64,000 nt of DNA, taken from contig VXBA01000405.1 in the NCBI GenBank assembly GCA_013399895.1, forward strand, positions 505,353 to 569,352, in the 5' to 3' direction. The notes beneath the pieces were generated by a model that worked only from the letters and a program-made list of their open reading frames with translations, was not told the origin of the DNA and ran no database searches. Both the position numbers and the translations under genes were made by a program. The stretch comes from Serilophus lunatus (Eukaryota; Chordata; Aves; Passeriformes; Eurylaimidae). This document shows positions 1-12,412 of the stretch, piece by piece (within the stretch, counting starts at the first letter, position 1; each line of letters starts with the position of its first letter).

Positions 1-1187
1 AAAGGCTTGAATAATATTCACCAGATATCAAATGACAAAGAAGAACATGGGAAAGTGAATTATACTCACCATCAAATTTACATCCATAAGCATAACCAGG
101 ATTTGTGTTTCTGCATTCTTCTCATTTCCTCATGAGAAAGCAGTAATCCTACTACTCCCATTCAGGTAAATATATTATTTTCATTCTTTGTTGTGAAAAC
201 AGGATTTGGCCCATGGGGAAATAAAACTGTAGCAATACTTTAGATATTTTATGCACAGCATCATTAATGTATTTTGATAAATTGTTTGGATAGAGCTTTT
301 GATAGAGCTTCCATCTTGACTAGTCTTTCAGCTTTTTGATCTGAACTTGTTCTCCAGGTCAACAGTTCAAGCCATCAATCCTTTGCAGTCTTCATTAACC
401 TTGATGTCACAGTCATTTCTTGGTATTTTTATACCTCTTTTATTTCCTAAAGATGTGTCTAAACTTAAAGCTTAATGGTAGTATAAGGCACTTGCATTGG
501 TTTACAACTAACATACTCCAGGTACTCAAGTACTGCTTTATTTTCAGTGGTATAACATACAAACCAAGCTGACCTTCTCAACTAACATAGACTAAACAGC
601 ACATCTCAGCATTTTACAGAACAGCTTTCATACAACCCTCCATAAAATCAGCTAGGATTTTAAATTAAATGTAACCCAATTACTTGAAGGCAGGGGCTGA
701 AAGAGCCATCACTAATCCTCATTTCTGCAGGCCCCACTGGCAGCAACAGATCTTAAACCCTAGTGGGGACCCATTTAGGACACCTCTGTGAGGAGCTCTC
801 CAAATATCTGCTTATATACACTGCGAGAACGCGCCCTGAGCTGTGGGAAACTGTATAAGCACATCCCTGGGGCTGTCTGTCTGGGCTAATTTACATGGTC
901 TTCCCAGTGTGTAGCATCAGTTCATTTATCTCTACATCTCTAGTTGTACCTCTTTAAAAAGCCTCTTTTAATTCAAAACCAAGTTTAGCATAAGCTTGGC
1001 TAGAGCTGATGTAATCAAGGACATTTAGGGCTGTTTTTTATTTTCAGTTTCCAAAACGTAGTGAAACAGATTAAAACTCTTGTGGATAAGAACCTACGGA
1101 GTCTAATGTTTATAATTTTCTATGGCATCTTTTATGCTAGGATCTCAGAGCCTTTTTCTAATATTAAATGTGCTTAAACATTCCACT
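1..1187. other. unique AT-rich DNA, no gene seen
   Basis: No convincing ORF, RNA gene or recent repeat is visible. A moderately GC-rich patch near 690-900 contains a few CpGs (around 828-835), but it shows no open frame with splice sites and no recognisable repeat family. Confidence 0.6.
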
Positions 1188-1285
1188 TGTTATTCCCATT
1201 TTAAGGAAACAGTGACACACAAAGAGTTTGAGTAATCTGGCAAAAAGGGACACATAACCCAGACATCCTGGACTTATGCCTTAGT
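1188..1285 (-). mobile_element. possible ancient MIR/L2-type relic
   Basis: The stretch reading ATTCCCATTTTAAGGAAAC, followed by a CACACAAAGAG and AGTAATCTGGCAAAAAGG block, follows the antisense layout of the 3' half of amniote MIR-family SINEs: 'cccattttacag..gaggaaactgag..cacagagaggttaagtaacttgcccaagg'. The match is partial and diverged, as expected for a relic this old. I infer the family from this word order only. A chance resemblance, or a related L2 tail, remains possible. Confidence 0.35.
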
Positions 1286-2109
1286 CACAGAACAATTCTA
1301 TTGGGATTAGGTATTCAGCCTGCCCTGCTAAAATTATATAATTAATAGGATTATGAACTAAGAGGCTTAATATTCCAGTAAAACCTGGAGAATAACTATA
1401 GTTTCTAATATTTGAAAAAGTATCTGTATTTTGATATGTGTTATGAAGGAAAATGCATTCACCCCTCACCGATACTTTGCCATTCACCAAAATAAAACAA
1501 AAAAGTAATTTTTTTTATAATGAACCATGAACAATAAATAAAAAGAAAAATCATAAATGTTGATCGCCAGGGAACCAGAAGAGTTCAGTGAACCACCTCC
1601 CAAAATTTAAGATTTCATAACAACATATGTTTTTTAAAAGGTTAATTAAATTTTCATATGTGCATATGTCAGGTAAATAAGCAATAATACAAAATGATGC
1701 ACAGCCAAACTTAAATATTGTCTGTTATGAGGTTTAAGTGGTTCATTGGGAATTTCAAGGTTGTTTTTCTAGGTTTGACTGGAATGAGTCTGCCTAGTCT
1801 GAATTCCTTTAGGTCACCACCAGGCAAAGAATAGTATATTTTTTCCTGTCCAAATCTCTGTTAAAATTATGAGTTAGGTTCATTTCAATTTATGCTGCTG
1901 TTAATTCTAAGTGCCCCGTTACATAATCAAAACAGAGTCAAGAGGCAGTGGCACATGGCAGGAAGATACAGGCCTGCTGGGGACCACTCTACAAGAAAAC
2001 AAGTCTGTAAAAGATAGATGGCCACTGGTATGGTCCTCTGCTAGTTCTCCCTTCCAGCGAGTCCATGATGGCACACTTCTTTTTCTCATGCTCTTATTAA
2101 TCTCAGCTA
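1286..2109. other. unique AT-rich DNA, no gene seen
   Basis: This is AT-rich sequence with scattered stops in all frames. A short plus-strand open frame near 1911-2300 is not credible as a gene, because its second half is simply CR1 sequence read in an unused frame. Confidence 0.6.
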
Positions 2110-2612
2110 GTCATACCAGTTCTGGGCCCCTCAGTACAGGAGAGTTGTTGAGTTACTGGAACGCGTTCAGAGAAGGGCAACAAGGACAGCGAAGGGGCTG
2201 GAGCACGAGCCCTATGAGGAGAGGTTGGGGGAGCTGGGGTTGTTCAGCCTGGAGAAGAGGAGGCTCAGGGGTGACCTTATCGCTGTCTATAACTACCTGA
2301 AAGGAGGTTGTAGTCAGGCGGGGGTTGATCTCTTCTCTCAGGTAACTGGCGACAGAACAAGAGGACACAGTCTCAAGCTCCATGAGGGGAGGTTTAGACT
2401 TGATATTAGGAAGAAATTTTTCACACAAAGGGTGATCTGCCATTGGAATGGGCTGCCCAGGGAGGTGGTGGAGTCACCGACCCTGGAGGTGTTCAAGAGT
2501 AGGCTGGATGAGGCAGTTGGTGCCATGGTTTAGATGATGGGCTGTTGGATTATGGGTTGTACTTGGTGATCTTTAAGGTCTCTTCCAACCTTGTTGATAC
2601 TGTGATACTGTA
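2110..2612 (+). mobile_element. CR1 LINE, 5'-truncated 3' end
   Basis: This is the terminal part of a CR1 non-LTR retrotransposon in sense orientation. Diagnostic blocks occur in the expected order: GGGCCCCTCAGTACAGG, CAGAGAAGGGCAACAAGG, the GAGGAGAGG...GGGAGCTGGGGTTGTTCAGCC stretch, CTGGAGAAGAGGAGGCTCAGG, GGAGGTTTAGACTTGATATT, GGGCTGCCCAGGGAGGTGG and TCTTCCAACCTTG. It ends in a short octamer tail, GATACTGT repeated, as CR1 elements do instead of poly-A. Similarity to the remembered consensus is high for the window, so this is one of the younger CR1 copies here. It has no intact reading frame and is presumably inert. Confidence 0.93.
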
Positions 2613-5208
2613 TGAGTCTTTGGATATTTTTATACCACACCTTAATTAGGACCCAGTACAGATGATGGATAACTCTCAATCCAAACTGACAGAAGTTACC
2701 AATGAATAGGAACAGGTTGTGGGAATGTGTTAATATCAATGGAAATTTCATTTTGGGAGACTTCTGATCCAAGTGATATACAGTACAATAGCCACTAAAC
2801 CAGGCTCAGATTTAAATTGCTCTTTGGTCTGACTCAGTGCCACAACACAGACACAAGGCTGCAGGTGAATGCTGAGCAGATTTCCCAGTCTCTCCAGTTG
2901 GAATGGCCCACTTCTCATGGTTTTCATTGTGTTCTATGGAGCAAGGACCTGAACCTTAGATTCCACTATCCAAGTTACAGTCCTCAGAGCTGAGCTTGCC
3001 AAAATATTTAATGATTAACACAGAAAAGCTTCAAAGGGAGAAATTGAAATATCCTGCCCATTTCTACTCTTTCCAAGAACAGTCACCCTGAGGGGGCTAA
3101 TATATTCCTGCATAAATGAAGACACAAGAACAAGGACTTAACCCAAGAGGCCTAGAGGATCATCTAGACACATAGATATTCTGAGACAACTTCCTTCCTC
3201 ATCTTGGTGGATTTGAAATAGTTTTTAACACACAAATTAGTGTGGTGTAGTAAAAAAACATTCCTACCCAGTTTTAGCCCTGTGGCTATATGGAGTTGCA
3301 CCAAAAGCTCACCTGGCTCCCAGGCCTCTGCACCTAGGCAAACACAAAGTTAGCTTAAAATTGTTTCCTGCACTGAGATTACCATAGGTTGGTTCTGACC
3401 CTTTATAAATTCTCTTCTCCATCTGCAGACGAAATTGTTCAGGGAATATTTAAACTATACGTTTAACTTGATACTGGTGTTCTTTGCCCACCCCTGCGTG
3501 ATCCTCAGGTATAGAGTTTCATATATGGCTCCCACTTCCCCCATGGGTACAAGATGCCCAGAAATCGTGATGTCAGGTACGGTCCTAGCCAGTAATACCA
3601 TGAAAAGAAGGTTCCAGTCTGAAGCTCTTCCTCCCTCATGTACATCTTCCAATATTTATTATAGCATTTAAAGGTTGAGTGGGTTTTTTGTGGTTTTTGT
3701 TGTTATTTGTTTGTTTTGTTTTTGTTTGTCTGTTTGCTTTTTCAGAAAGTGGATAAGCTTAGAGACAGTAGAAAACCAGCAACCAGACAAAAGCACACTG
3801 TCTCTACAGGTTTGGAGGACTTGTGTGTGGAAATCTGGGCAGGAAGTAACTTATTTGGGAACTGTAATAGCTCTGCAGGTTTTCTATTCAGCTGTTAAAC
3901 AGGTGGAACTTGAAGGAATTTCCTTTTAGGAATTAAATAGAACCATATGGTAGTATCTACATGCACTATTAAAGAACTTGAATATAAACACAACATCCCG
4001 ATTTATTTTTTATTTAGAACAGATGGTATTTTAAAAGGGAATGCAAAGGAAATACTTAAGATGCGAAATACACAGAACAAAACAGGTGAGTCAGGAGGAA
4101 AGTTCCCGTCTTGTTTTGCAAATTAAATCCCATTCTGGAAAAACAAGGCTACTCACATTTTCAATAGCAGCAGCAAAAATAAAATTAAAGGCCTTGTTTT
4201 CAGCTCTTTGTGCACATGTCAAACAATAACACTGTTTTTATTCATGAAACATGAAAGACAGGACTTATAATGATGATGCAAATAATGAATGAAGTATACT
4301 GGCAAAGTACTGCTGCGGCTGAAGGAAATATGCATTATGTCCATTGAGTCTGAATGTGCTCTGTACTGTTAGTTACCCAAGTCTGCAAGAACAGCAGCTG
4401 TAAACCACTGAATGATGGGGGATGTTAACCCTCTGCAACACTGACTGGAGACGGGAGGATGGTTAATTCTATCATTCTGATTCATCAACACATCACAAAT
4501 TCATTACTTCACAAAACTGTGATAAGTTAATGTTACCTTTTTTTAGATCATCAACTGTTCTAACATCATCAGCTTCCTAAATGTCAAAGCACTCCTTTTT
4601 TTTTTAAGCAACCCATAAAGAATTATCATTTTTATGATGCAGAACTGTGGGTCCAGCAGTCTATCTTCTACTCCCTGTAATGCTGTTGAATTCATGTCTG
4701 ACCTTGTCTTGGGACACAGTGCCATGAGTCAGTTATCTTTTATTTAAAAGAAACTAAAGATTCTGTGCATTCCACAAAACTTGTCAGTTCTATTTCATTA
4801 CGAGGAAAGAAATTATACTTTTTAGTGAAATATATGCTGATATTTTATATTTAATGATGTTAAAGTCATAACCACAAACATGTCATATTGCCTAATACCA
4901 AAAGGGACTCAGAAAGCATTTCAACTGATCGGTTCTTAATGGTGCTTTAGGAAAGATACCTCTACTTGGTAATTTTCTTTTTGCAGCAGATGTCACAATA
5001 ACTAATGAGAACTTGTCCATTGTTTTAATCCAGCTTTGTATCAGGCAATTCCATCTATTAATCAAATATATTCATTTGATCCTCAAAATCCAGGTGATGA
5101 GCTTATCTTTCAAGACTTGAATAATAATTTGGACTCTTTTCTCTTAGTCTCCTACACTTCAGATTTTTTTCTAACGTTTTCAAGGTGTTTTCTCTAGCTG
5201 CAAATATA
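2613..5208. other. unique AT-rich DNA, no gene seen
   Basis: No family or gene is recognised. Short open frames here (for example 3435-3671 on plus and 4543-4725 on minus) lack homology cues, splice context and conserved composition. A stretch at 5080-5120 with 'ATTTGATCCTC' vaguely recalls L2/MIR-type relics but is too weak to call. Confidence 0.55.
3680..3741. repeat. T/G-rich low-complexity tract, degenerate (TTTG)n
   Basis: The tract is made almost entirely of T and G, with repeated TTTG/TTGT units (GTTTGTTTTGTTTTTGTTTG). It is simple sequence with no recognised function. Confidence 0.8.
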
Positions 5209-6218
5209 TGCAGTGTCTTGGTTTTAAGACAATTGTACTATTTCAATTTGAAATCAAGAGACTCTATGCAAAATATAGAGAAAGGAACAACAGCTCTTTT
5301 ATTAAATAAATATATATATTATTTATATATATATGTACATATATGTGATAAAACAGAACACAAAAGCAACACCTAGAGAACAACAGGAACTCACACTCGA
5401 AGAACACTCTCAGAGCAGTTCTGACTCTGGCTGACAGGAGGCACCAACATGACCTTGGAAGACAAAGGGGGAGCTGTGACCCACAACAATGGCAGCCACG
5501 GCAACGGCGGAGGCATCTGGGGCCCTTCTGCAGGCAGCGCAAGGGAGGCTCTCTCACCTTTCCCTGAGGTGCAGGGAGAAGAAAAGAAACCCCTTTGCAA
5601 ACAATGTCTGCCCAAGGATCTGGAGCAAGTTCTGGCAGTGATGGCAGTCCACAGGGAAGCAAGAGAGGCTCATGGCACAGTGTAGGGGTGATGCACTGAT
5701 ACTGGATGGTGGCACACACTGGACCGGAGTTGGGAGCGAGCTGGAACCTCCTGGGAGCTGCCGTAAAGACTTTGTGAGAGGGCAACTGGGTGGCAGAGTC
5801 GAGCACAGAACCGTGTGGAAAAGAGGACAGGCTCATGGAAGGCATGTGAGAGGGAAGCGGGATGCACCCAGCTCCATCAAGTTGGTCATGCACCTGCAGC
5901 CAACCCCAGAGAGTGAGAGGGGAGTGCCGTCTCTCTCTAGAGTGTGCTCTTTTGTATTCCCCATTTTCCCATGATGCCTTCCTTCCCCACACCTGAGATT
6001 GGCCCAGACATGTGTGGTGGAGCAGCTCCACCACCTCCCTTTTCATTGCCTTTGCCCGTCACCCTGCAGGTGGCAGCTATGGGTGCACCAAAACCCTGGT
6101 CCTCTGGAGCTGGTCTGCTGGGGGGAAAGAGGGGGAAAAAGACGTGTAGCGCCTAAACCCAGAGCAGCTGGGATGGAGAAAAAAAAATTCCAACAAGATT
6201 TAAATTCAGGACATGCAG
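5209..6218 (-). mobile_element. solo LTR (ERVL-like), with 5-bp target duplication
   Basis: The LTR body runs 5214-6213 (1,000 bp). It is flanked by the same five bases, TGCAG, at 5209-5213 and 6214-6218. Read on the minus strand it starts TGTCCTGA and ends AAAACCAAGACA, giving the TG...CA ends of retroviral LTRs. An AATAAA polyadenylation signal lies about 80-90 bp before its 3' end, followed by a GAGCTGTTGTTCC-type R/U5 stretch like that of passerine ERVL-type LTRs. A 5-bp duplication fits ERVL-type integrases. The AT-rich run at 5310-5350 lies inside it. The 260-codon minus frame at 5264-6046 falls within the LTR and is not a gene. No internal retroviral genes are present, so it is a recombinant solo LTR. 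The family is inferred from termini and duplication, not from a library hit. Confidence 0.72.
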
Positions 6219-8865
6219 TTATTTAATTTGAAAATATATACTATTCTTTCATTTCTAGTGTTGTCTTTAAAAAACACCTATCACTTCACCTGTCATTGAT
6301 AATATCACAAGATTAAGCAAATGGTACTATTAAAACCTGCTTGACCTTAATTCAGGTTCTAATGAGGAAAGTCATGTCATAAAACCATGTGTTTTTATGT
6401 CTTTAAGTTCATGCAAGGCAAGAACTGAGGGAACTGGAATTTTGTACAAAAGTTCTCCTAGGGCGTGAAAGAGCATGATGGAGTAGGGCCTTTGTATCCT
6501 AGAGACATTCTTCAGGAAGGAAGCAGTGCTTATGGGTTGGAGCATTTCTGTGCTTGAGAGCCAAGAGACCTCACGTCCAGGAGTCAGGTTTCTTTGCTTC
6601 CAGTTAGTGCGATGTCAGAGGAGTTACTTTGCTCCCAGAGATGCTTCACTGCATTATGTAGATGCATCAGTCTGCCCACCTTGTTCAGGGCTCCTTACAT
6701 GATGCACGATGAAGACACTGGCCCTGTGTTCAGTACCTGTGGACTTCTATCTCTAATACAACAGTTTTAGAATTGGGATGGTTCAACTTAAAGAGGACAT
6801 CTTCACTATGAGTACTACCTCAAGCTTCTGTGCTAGCCTGGTCTAGAGGAACTGCAAGATTTGGTCTGAGTTGGAATACTCACTTGAAAAACTAATAGAA
6901 CAATTAGTTTTTAATGTCTAACGCAGCTCTAAGCTGCTGTGTTACTCATAGGACATACTAAATAGTTTATAGATGGTTTAGTCAGGTCTACATTACACTG
7001 TCTCTACAGAGGTGACTTCAACATACAGAGCCTATCACAAAGGAGCCCTGAGAAGGCATTAATGATTTGTGCTTTTTTTTCTATCATTCAGATTTTGAAT
7101 GAGAATGCTACATGAACAGGACTTGAAAAATAAAACACTCATAAACTTCTACAGACCCAGATGTAGGCACATGCTCAGCATCTGGAGTTAGTGGCTTATG
7201 GTCTTCACAATAATTCTGTGATATTAATGACATTTGAATAAACTTCCCTATAAAAAGGAACTGCCATCAGCAGTTGGTAAATGATTTATAGGATCTGTAT
7301 CCAACAACTAGGTGAGAAAAAATGATGGAGTACGTTCTACTGTAAACACTGTCACAAGCAATGCCATATCTAAAATAGATCTTGTCAGTTTTAGTAAAAC
7401 AAGTTGTCTATTGAGTAATTTTAACTTCTTAATGGAAGCACAAATTACAGTTTATGGGAACTCTACAGGATTTTACCACTTTACAATATACATGGTTAAG
7501 AATACACTTCCCTCAACCTTAGGTTGAGAACTTTTTTACCAGGTTGGTCTTGGATGGGTTTCATGCCCTAAAACTGTTTTACCAAGAAGTCACCTAATCA
7601 ATATTGTTGGTGCAAATGAGGGGATTGTAGCAGTGCTCATTTAGATAAATTCGGGCTGCCTTGAAGCTGCAGCTAATATTTCAGCCATATGGAACAGTAT
7701 TTTAATTGTATGCAATCTTAGCTTCTGATCTCTATTTAATTCTATATTTGGTTTTGCTTTGCACCGGCATTTATTTTCCTCTGATGGTATCAAATACCAT
7801 TTATCACAAAAGTTCTTGAAGGAAAGTATCAAAATACTTAAATACTGTTCTTTTCTCATAGTTCACTACAATGGCACATTATCATGCAGTGAGAAGCACA
7901 GTATTGAGCAGCATATAGTCCATTTTTGTTATACTGTGAACCTGAAGGGATCTGCCCAACAATGCCGTTAAAAAAAGTATTTAACTTTTGTAGAAAATGC
8001 CACAAGCTTCCATTGAAGCTTTTCCTTCCTTAATTCAGCAGTCACAGTCTTAATAACTCTAAGTAATACAGCCCTGGAGTTCCCACAGAGAGAAAGTATT
8101 TCAGAGCATTTGCTGATCTGCTGTAGAAAAGAATAGCGTGAAACTAATGATAAATGGTATTGTTTTACTTCACATGTGAGCTTGTTGTTTCATAACATAA
8201 TGTCCACTGAGGAAATACCTCTAACAGAGTGGACTGTGAAAGCATGAGATTAGCAGCAGAGTCGGGACTAAGTTAAATAAAGCAGGGCTCTAAGCATCTA
8301 TTCTCTCTTTGGAGACATCTTTCATTGCAGGTCACTATAAAGAGACACACAAAACTAAGACAAGAGAATTTTATTGTAAAGCAATTTTTTGAGGACAATA
8401 AAATGTGTAGCTGAAAGATGTGATGAGGTTTAGTGGGTGATAAAATAGCAGATAAAATTCAAATAAATGTGGAGCAATCCTAATTTCACATACCTATTAG
8501 CATAGAATCTGAAATCAATGTTTCCACCCAGTAATAAGATCTATGGCTTATACTTCCTGAAAATTTTGACTCTGTCCAATAGCAAACACAAAAACAACCA
8601 CATATTAGGAAATTTTAAGTGAAGAATGGAGAACAAAGCAGAAGGTATCACACCACTATATAAAACCCTACATTTTAAATACTTCATATAGCTCCATTAT
8701 AATTCGAAACAGGAGAACTGGAAAAGGTGCAAAGAAGGGAAAAACCATGGAACAAGTTTCCATATGGGAAGGTGCCTGAGGGCAGACCTGGATATTTCAG
8801 GAAGGTATCCCTTATGGCTTATATTCTTTTCTTGGCATCCACTGTTGGCCTCTGTCATAGACAAG
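6219..8865. other. unique DNA with a possible old CR1-like scrap
   Basis: Mostly AT-rich sequence without recognisable genes. Around 8690-8810 the words AGAACTGGAAAAGGTGCAAAG and AAGGGAAAAACCATGG resemble the 'gaaaaggtgcagagaagggcaac' block of old CR1 or L3 elements. The fragment is too short and diverged to be firm. Open frames of about 70 codons at 7312, 7641 and 7759 look random. Confidence 0.45.
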
Positions 8866-9720
8866 TGTTGTGGTTAGATGACTTTTGGTTTTATATGTAG
8901 AAAATTTTTTTATATATAGAAAATTTCTCCATTGCCAGTGGAGTGGAGGAGCTTGGCTTGACCCCTGCCCGGTCTTCACAGCACTGCTCTCTCCACCCAG
9001 CCCTGCCCTCTCCCGCTGTGGGGCAGGCAGTGGCTCCATGCCCACCACCAGCATGGAGTGAGCAGGACAGGCACAGGGGCTGTCCAGCGCAGTACTTCTG
9101 GGGCTGTGGCAGCAGGTGCCATGGGAGCAGAAGCAGCGTGGCCAGGGCTAGGGCCCGGCAAAGGTGTGGCTGGGCAGGAGGCACTTGCCTGTGGCCAGGG
9201 GGCCCCGCCACTGCCTGGTGCACCCCTGAGCCACATGGAGTGCCCTGTGGGCCACAGCCTGGAGTGGTGGCTGCCAAGTCTGGAAAGAGGTGTGGCTGGG
9301 GCTGAGCTGGCACAGGGTTGGGGCCCGGGGGGCAGGCTCAGGCCAGCGGGCAGTGGAGGTGGTGCGGCCACATCCGACTCTAGGAGTTTCTGGCCATGCA
9401 GTGGCATCACAGTAGCAGAACCAGTGCTGAGTCATGACTGTCTCCCTGGGACTTGGCACTGCGCAGCGCAGACATGTGTAGCAGCACCCCTGCTACAGAT
9501 CTGTCGCAGCTCACACGAGCCCAGCTCAAACCCCTGGGAGGGAGACTTCACCACAGAGGTATTTCTTTTTTAATCTTTTGTTGAAGTGGAGCATTGGTGA
9601 GAACACACTCACCCACAGCTCTGCCTGGGCTGCATCTCAGCAAGGATTGCGGCCGGCATCTTCATCATGGCAGCCATCTTCTCGTGCCCAGGAGGCTGGA
9701 CTAAGAGCTAAAAACAGAAG
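8866..9720 (-). mobile_element. GC-rich block, candidate LTR with only one end found
   Basis: An abrupt GC-rich island (about 8940-9680) lies in AT-rich DNA. Its left margin, TGTTGTGGTTAGATGAC at 8866, is what the 3' end of a minus-strand LTR of the TGT...AACCACAACA type would look like. An AT-rich 40 bp with two copies of ATAGAAAATTT-like sequence follows. I searched for the partner end and for a copy of the preceding ACAAG and found neither. Open frames of 103-171 codons on both strands are low-complexity products of the base composition, rich in Gly, Ala, Pro and Trp. It could instead be an unrelated GC-rich region or an old CpG-island remnant. The right margin is approximate. Confidence 0.3.
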
Positions 9721-9756
9721 GGTTTTCTTTTTTTTTTTTTTGACCATTGTTCTGTG

Positions 9757-9881
<125 letters not shown>

Positions 9882-10907
9882 TAAAAAAAGAACTATTTTC
9901 CTTTTCATGCCTCTTTTTGATTTAAAGCTTAAATTGCATGATTGTCTTCAAATCAAGTCAGCAAGATATTAGGACTGTAAGTATGAACCAACATATTTTT
10001 CTTTATGTTTTTAATCAAATCTTGAATCAAAGGTGTCTGTCACCATGGGATTGATCCAATTTCTCCTGTGATTAAAGAATGGCGATTGTTTTGCAAACAA
10101 TAAACATTGTGCAAGGGTTAAATAATGAATATCACTTCTATTTTGAAGAACTAGGTGCATCTAACTCTTTCAAACCCTAGGCAGCCTTGACCACAATAAA
10201 TCATGCTAATCTGATTTTAAGACTATCCTTCATAAAACAGAGATAAAATTTGTTTCAGTGCAAATAATTCATTCAAGCCTGCCAAGAAATGAGGCTGATC
10301 AAAATGATATATTTTATATTCCTAGAATAATCACAGTGGAAATCCTACACAGAATCATGCTCATTGAGAATTCAATACAAATCAAATGTCCTTCTTTTTC
10401 ATAACCTCTCTTCAACAGTGGCACTAAAGAATTGCCAGTGAAGAGTAAGTATGGGGCATGATACTTATCTCAAATATTCTCCTAGCCACTTCATGTCTTC
10501 AGATTGGCCTAGTCTAGGCCTAGCATGATTTGTCTGTTTAGCATCCCTGAGTAGATCTTTCTTCCAAGTAGTTATCCTTTTCAACTTACACAAAATTTAA
10601 GCATTCACAACATTATTTGGAAAGGTGTTCTACAAGTCTACCACCCACTGTACTGAAACCTACCTTCTTTCATTTGATTTAGATCCGGGTCCTACTAGAA
10701 GCCTGTCTTACATTGCAAGAGACAATGAGCTGTCACTTTTTACCATTATCTCTACACAATGTATGATTCTGAAGACCTCTATTGTATTGCCTTGTAAGCC
10801 CTTTCTTTTCCAAACTGAGAAATCCTACACTGGCCATAATTCTGGCATAGACTTGATCATCCTTGTTTATCCTCTTTGGGCCTTTCCAGTTTTAGTCTTT
10901 TTTTTTT
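9882..10907. other. unique AT-rich DNA, no gene seen
   Basis: No repeat family or gene is recognised. The plus frame that runs from 10625 into the assembly gap is not supported as coding. The last ten bases before the gap are all T. Confidence 0.6.
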
Positions 10908-10968
10908 NNNNNNNNNNNNNNNNNNNNNNNNNNNNNNNNNNNNNNNNNNNNNNNNNNNNNNNNNNNNN
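10908..10968. other. assembly gap of 61 N
   Basis: A run of 61 undetermined bases is bounded on the left by ten T (10898-10907) and on the right by nine T (10969-10977). It is an unresolved homopolymer, and its real length is unknown. Confidence 0.98.
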
Positions 10969-10977
10969 TTTTTTTTT

Positions 10978-11499
10978 GTGGCCTCACTTTCAGTACCATG
11001 TACAGTTTTGTGGCCCACAATAGAGAAAAGATGTTAAGCTATTAGAGAGTGTTCGGGGGGGGGCCATGTTGATGGTGAAGAGTCTGGAGGAGAAGCCTTA
11101 TAAGGAGCAACTGAGGTCACTTGTTTTGTTCAGCTTGGAGAGGAGAACACTCAGGCAAGACCTCATTGCAGTCTACAAAATCCTCCTGAGGGGAAGTGGA
11201 GGAGCAGGTCACTCTCACAACCAGTGATAGGACTCAACAAATGACAAGCTGAAAAAGGGGAGGTTTAGATTAGATATCAGGAAAAAGTTCTTCATCCAGG
11301 GGGTAGCTGACCACTGGAATAGGCTCTCCAGGGAGCCTACTGACCAGTCACAGCACCAAACCTGACAGAGTTCAAGAAACATTTGGACAATGCAGTCAGA
11401 CATGTGGTGTGATTTTGGGACTGTCCTGCACAGGGCCAGGAGCTGGACTCGATGATCCTGATGGGTCCCTTCCAACTCAGCATATTCTATGATTCTACA
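10978..11499 (+). mobile_element. CR1 LINE, 5'-truncated 3' end
   Basis: This is a sense CR1 3' portion of a different subfamily from the copy at 2.1 kb. Expected blocks occur in order: GGCCTCAC, CAGTTTTGTGGCCCACAATA, AGCTATTAGAGAGTGT, GAGGTCACTTGTTTTGTTCAG, GGAGGTTTAGATTAGATATC, GGCTCTCCAGGGAGCC, AGGGCCAGGAGCTGGACTC, GATGATCCTGATGGGTCCC and CAACTCAGCATATTCTATG. It ends in the typical ATTCTATGATTCTA tail. A G9 run at 11055-11063 replaces the mixed CCAGAGGAGGG expected in CR1 and may be local error. The element abuts the gapped T tract. Confidence 0.93.
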
Positions 11500-12412
11500 A
11501 TTTATTTTATATTATTTTTATGATAAAGGAGGCAGAACTGCAAGTAGTATTAGTGCTGAGAGTGAACAATGCATGCAAAATAATGTTATTGTTTTGTCTT
11601 TCATTTTTTTCTATATTATGTCTAACTTTTATTTTGCCTTTTTTTGACGTCTATCAAATAGGTATAAAATTGGCATTTTTCATTGAAGTGCTGTTCCTGA
11701 CCCAAAGGCTTCACTCCTGAATGTCATTGGTCAGCGTTGACTCCTCTTATCCAAAATGGAATTTTTCTACCTTATCTTTACCTGTATGGAATTTCATGTA
11801 ACATTTTATTGCCCCATCACTAGTCCTGAAAGTTCTCCTATACTTCTTCACTGTCATCTTCATCCTTACTGTAAGAACAACCTCGAGTCCTCTGTAAATC
11901 ATTTCACTTTCCACCTACTGTATTCCTTGTCCTCTCCTTCCCCAGTCATTTCAGCAACATAGATTTGGGCATGGACACCCACAGACTTTGGTGACTTTTC
12001 TGAAATGTTGTAATTCACATTTTCCTTCACTCCTTGCATCTCATCTCATAGCCAATCCTTGTCTTACGCCTTTTGGATTCCCAAGGCCTTTTAAAGGATA
12101 CTAACTTGACTAATAATGAACCAACCATCTTCCTACACATCACATATATTCAAATGTCCACTAAGTCAATTATTCCTCAGAATTCTACTAGCCTGGTGAG
12201 TTTAAATGTTTTTCTACAGATGTAGTTTCCTTCATTCTCCTTGGAACCTGCCTGAAAGACTGGCATAGGATTTGCCATCGGTCCAGTCCTCATTACCAAA
12301 ATAATTTTAAACGAGATTACACATTGCCGATGTCAATTCAGCAATTTCATCCTTGACTTCTCCTAAAACGCATGGATCAACACTGTCCACTATCAATTAA
12401 TATTTCCATTGT
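11500..12412. other. unique AT-rich DNA, no gene seen
   Basis: AT-rich sequence with scattered stops. Short frames at 11520 and 11756 have no recognisable content. Confidence 0.6.

Noticed and set aside
5264..6046. 260-codon minus-strand open frame
   Set aside because: It lies entirely within the LTR at 5214-6213, with low-complexity Cys/Leu/Pro-rich content and a tail read from an AT-repeat. No protein family is visible.
8891..9573. Cluster of 103-171-codon frames
   Set aside because: Same GC-rich ambisense pattern. No conserved motif, signal peptide or splice context.
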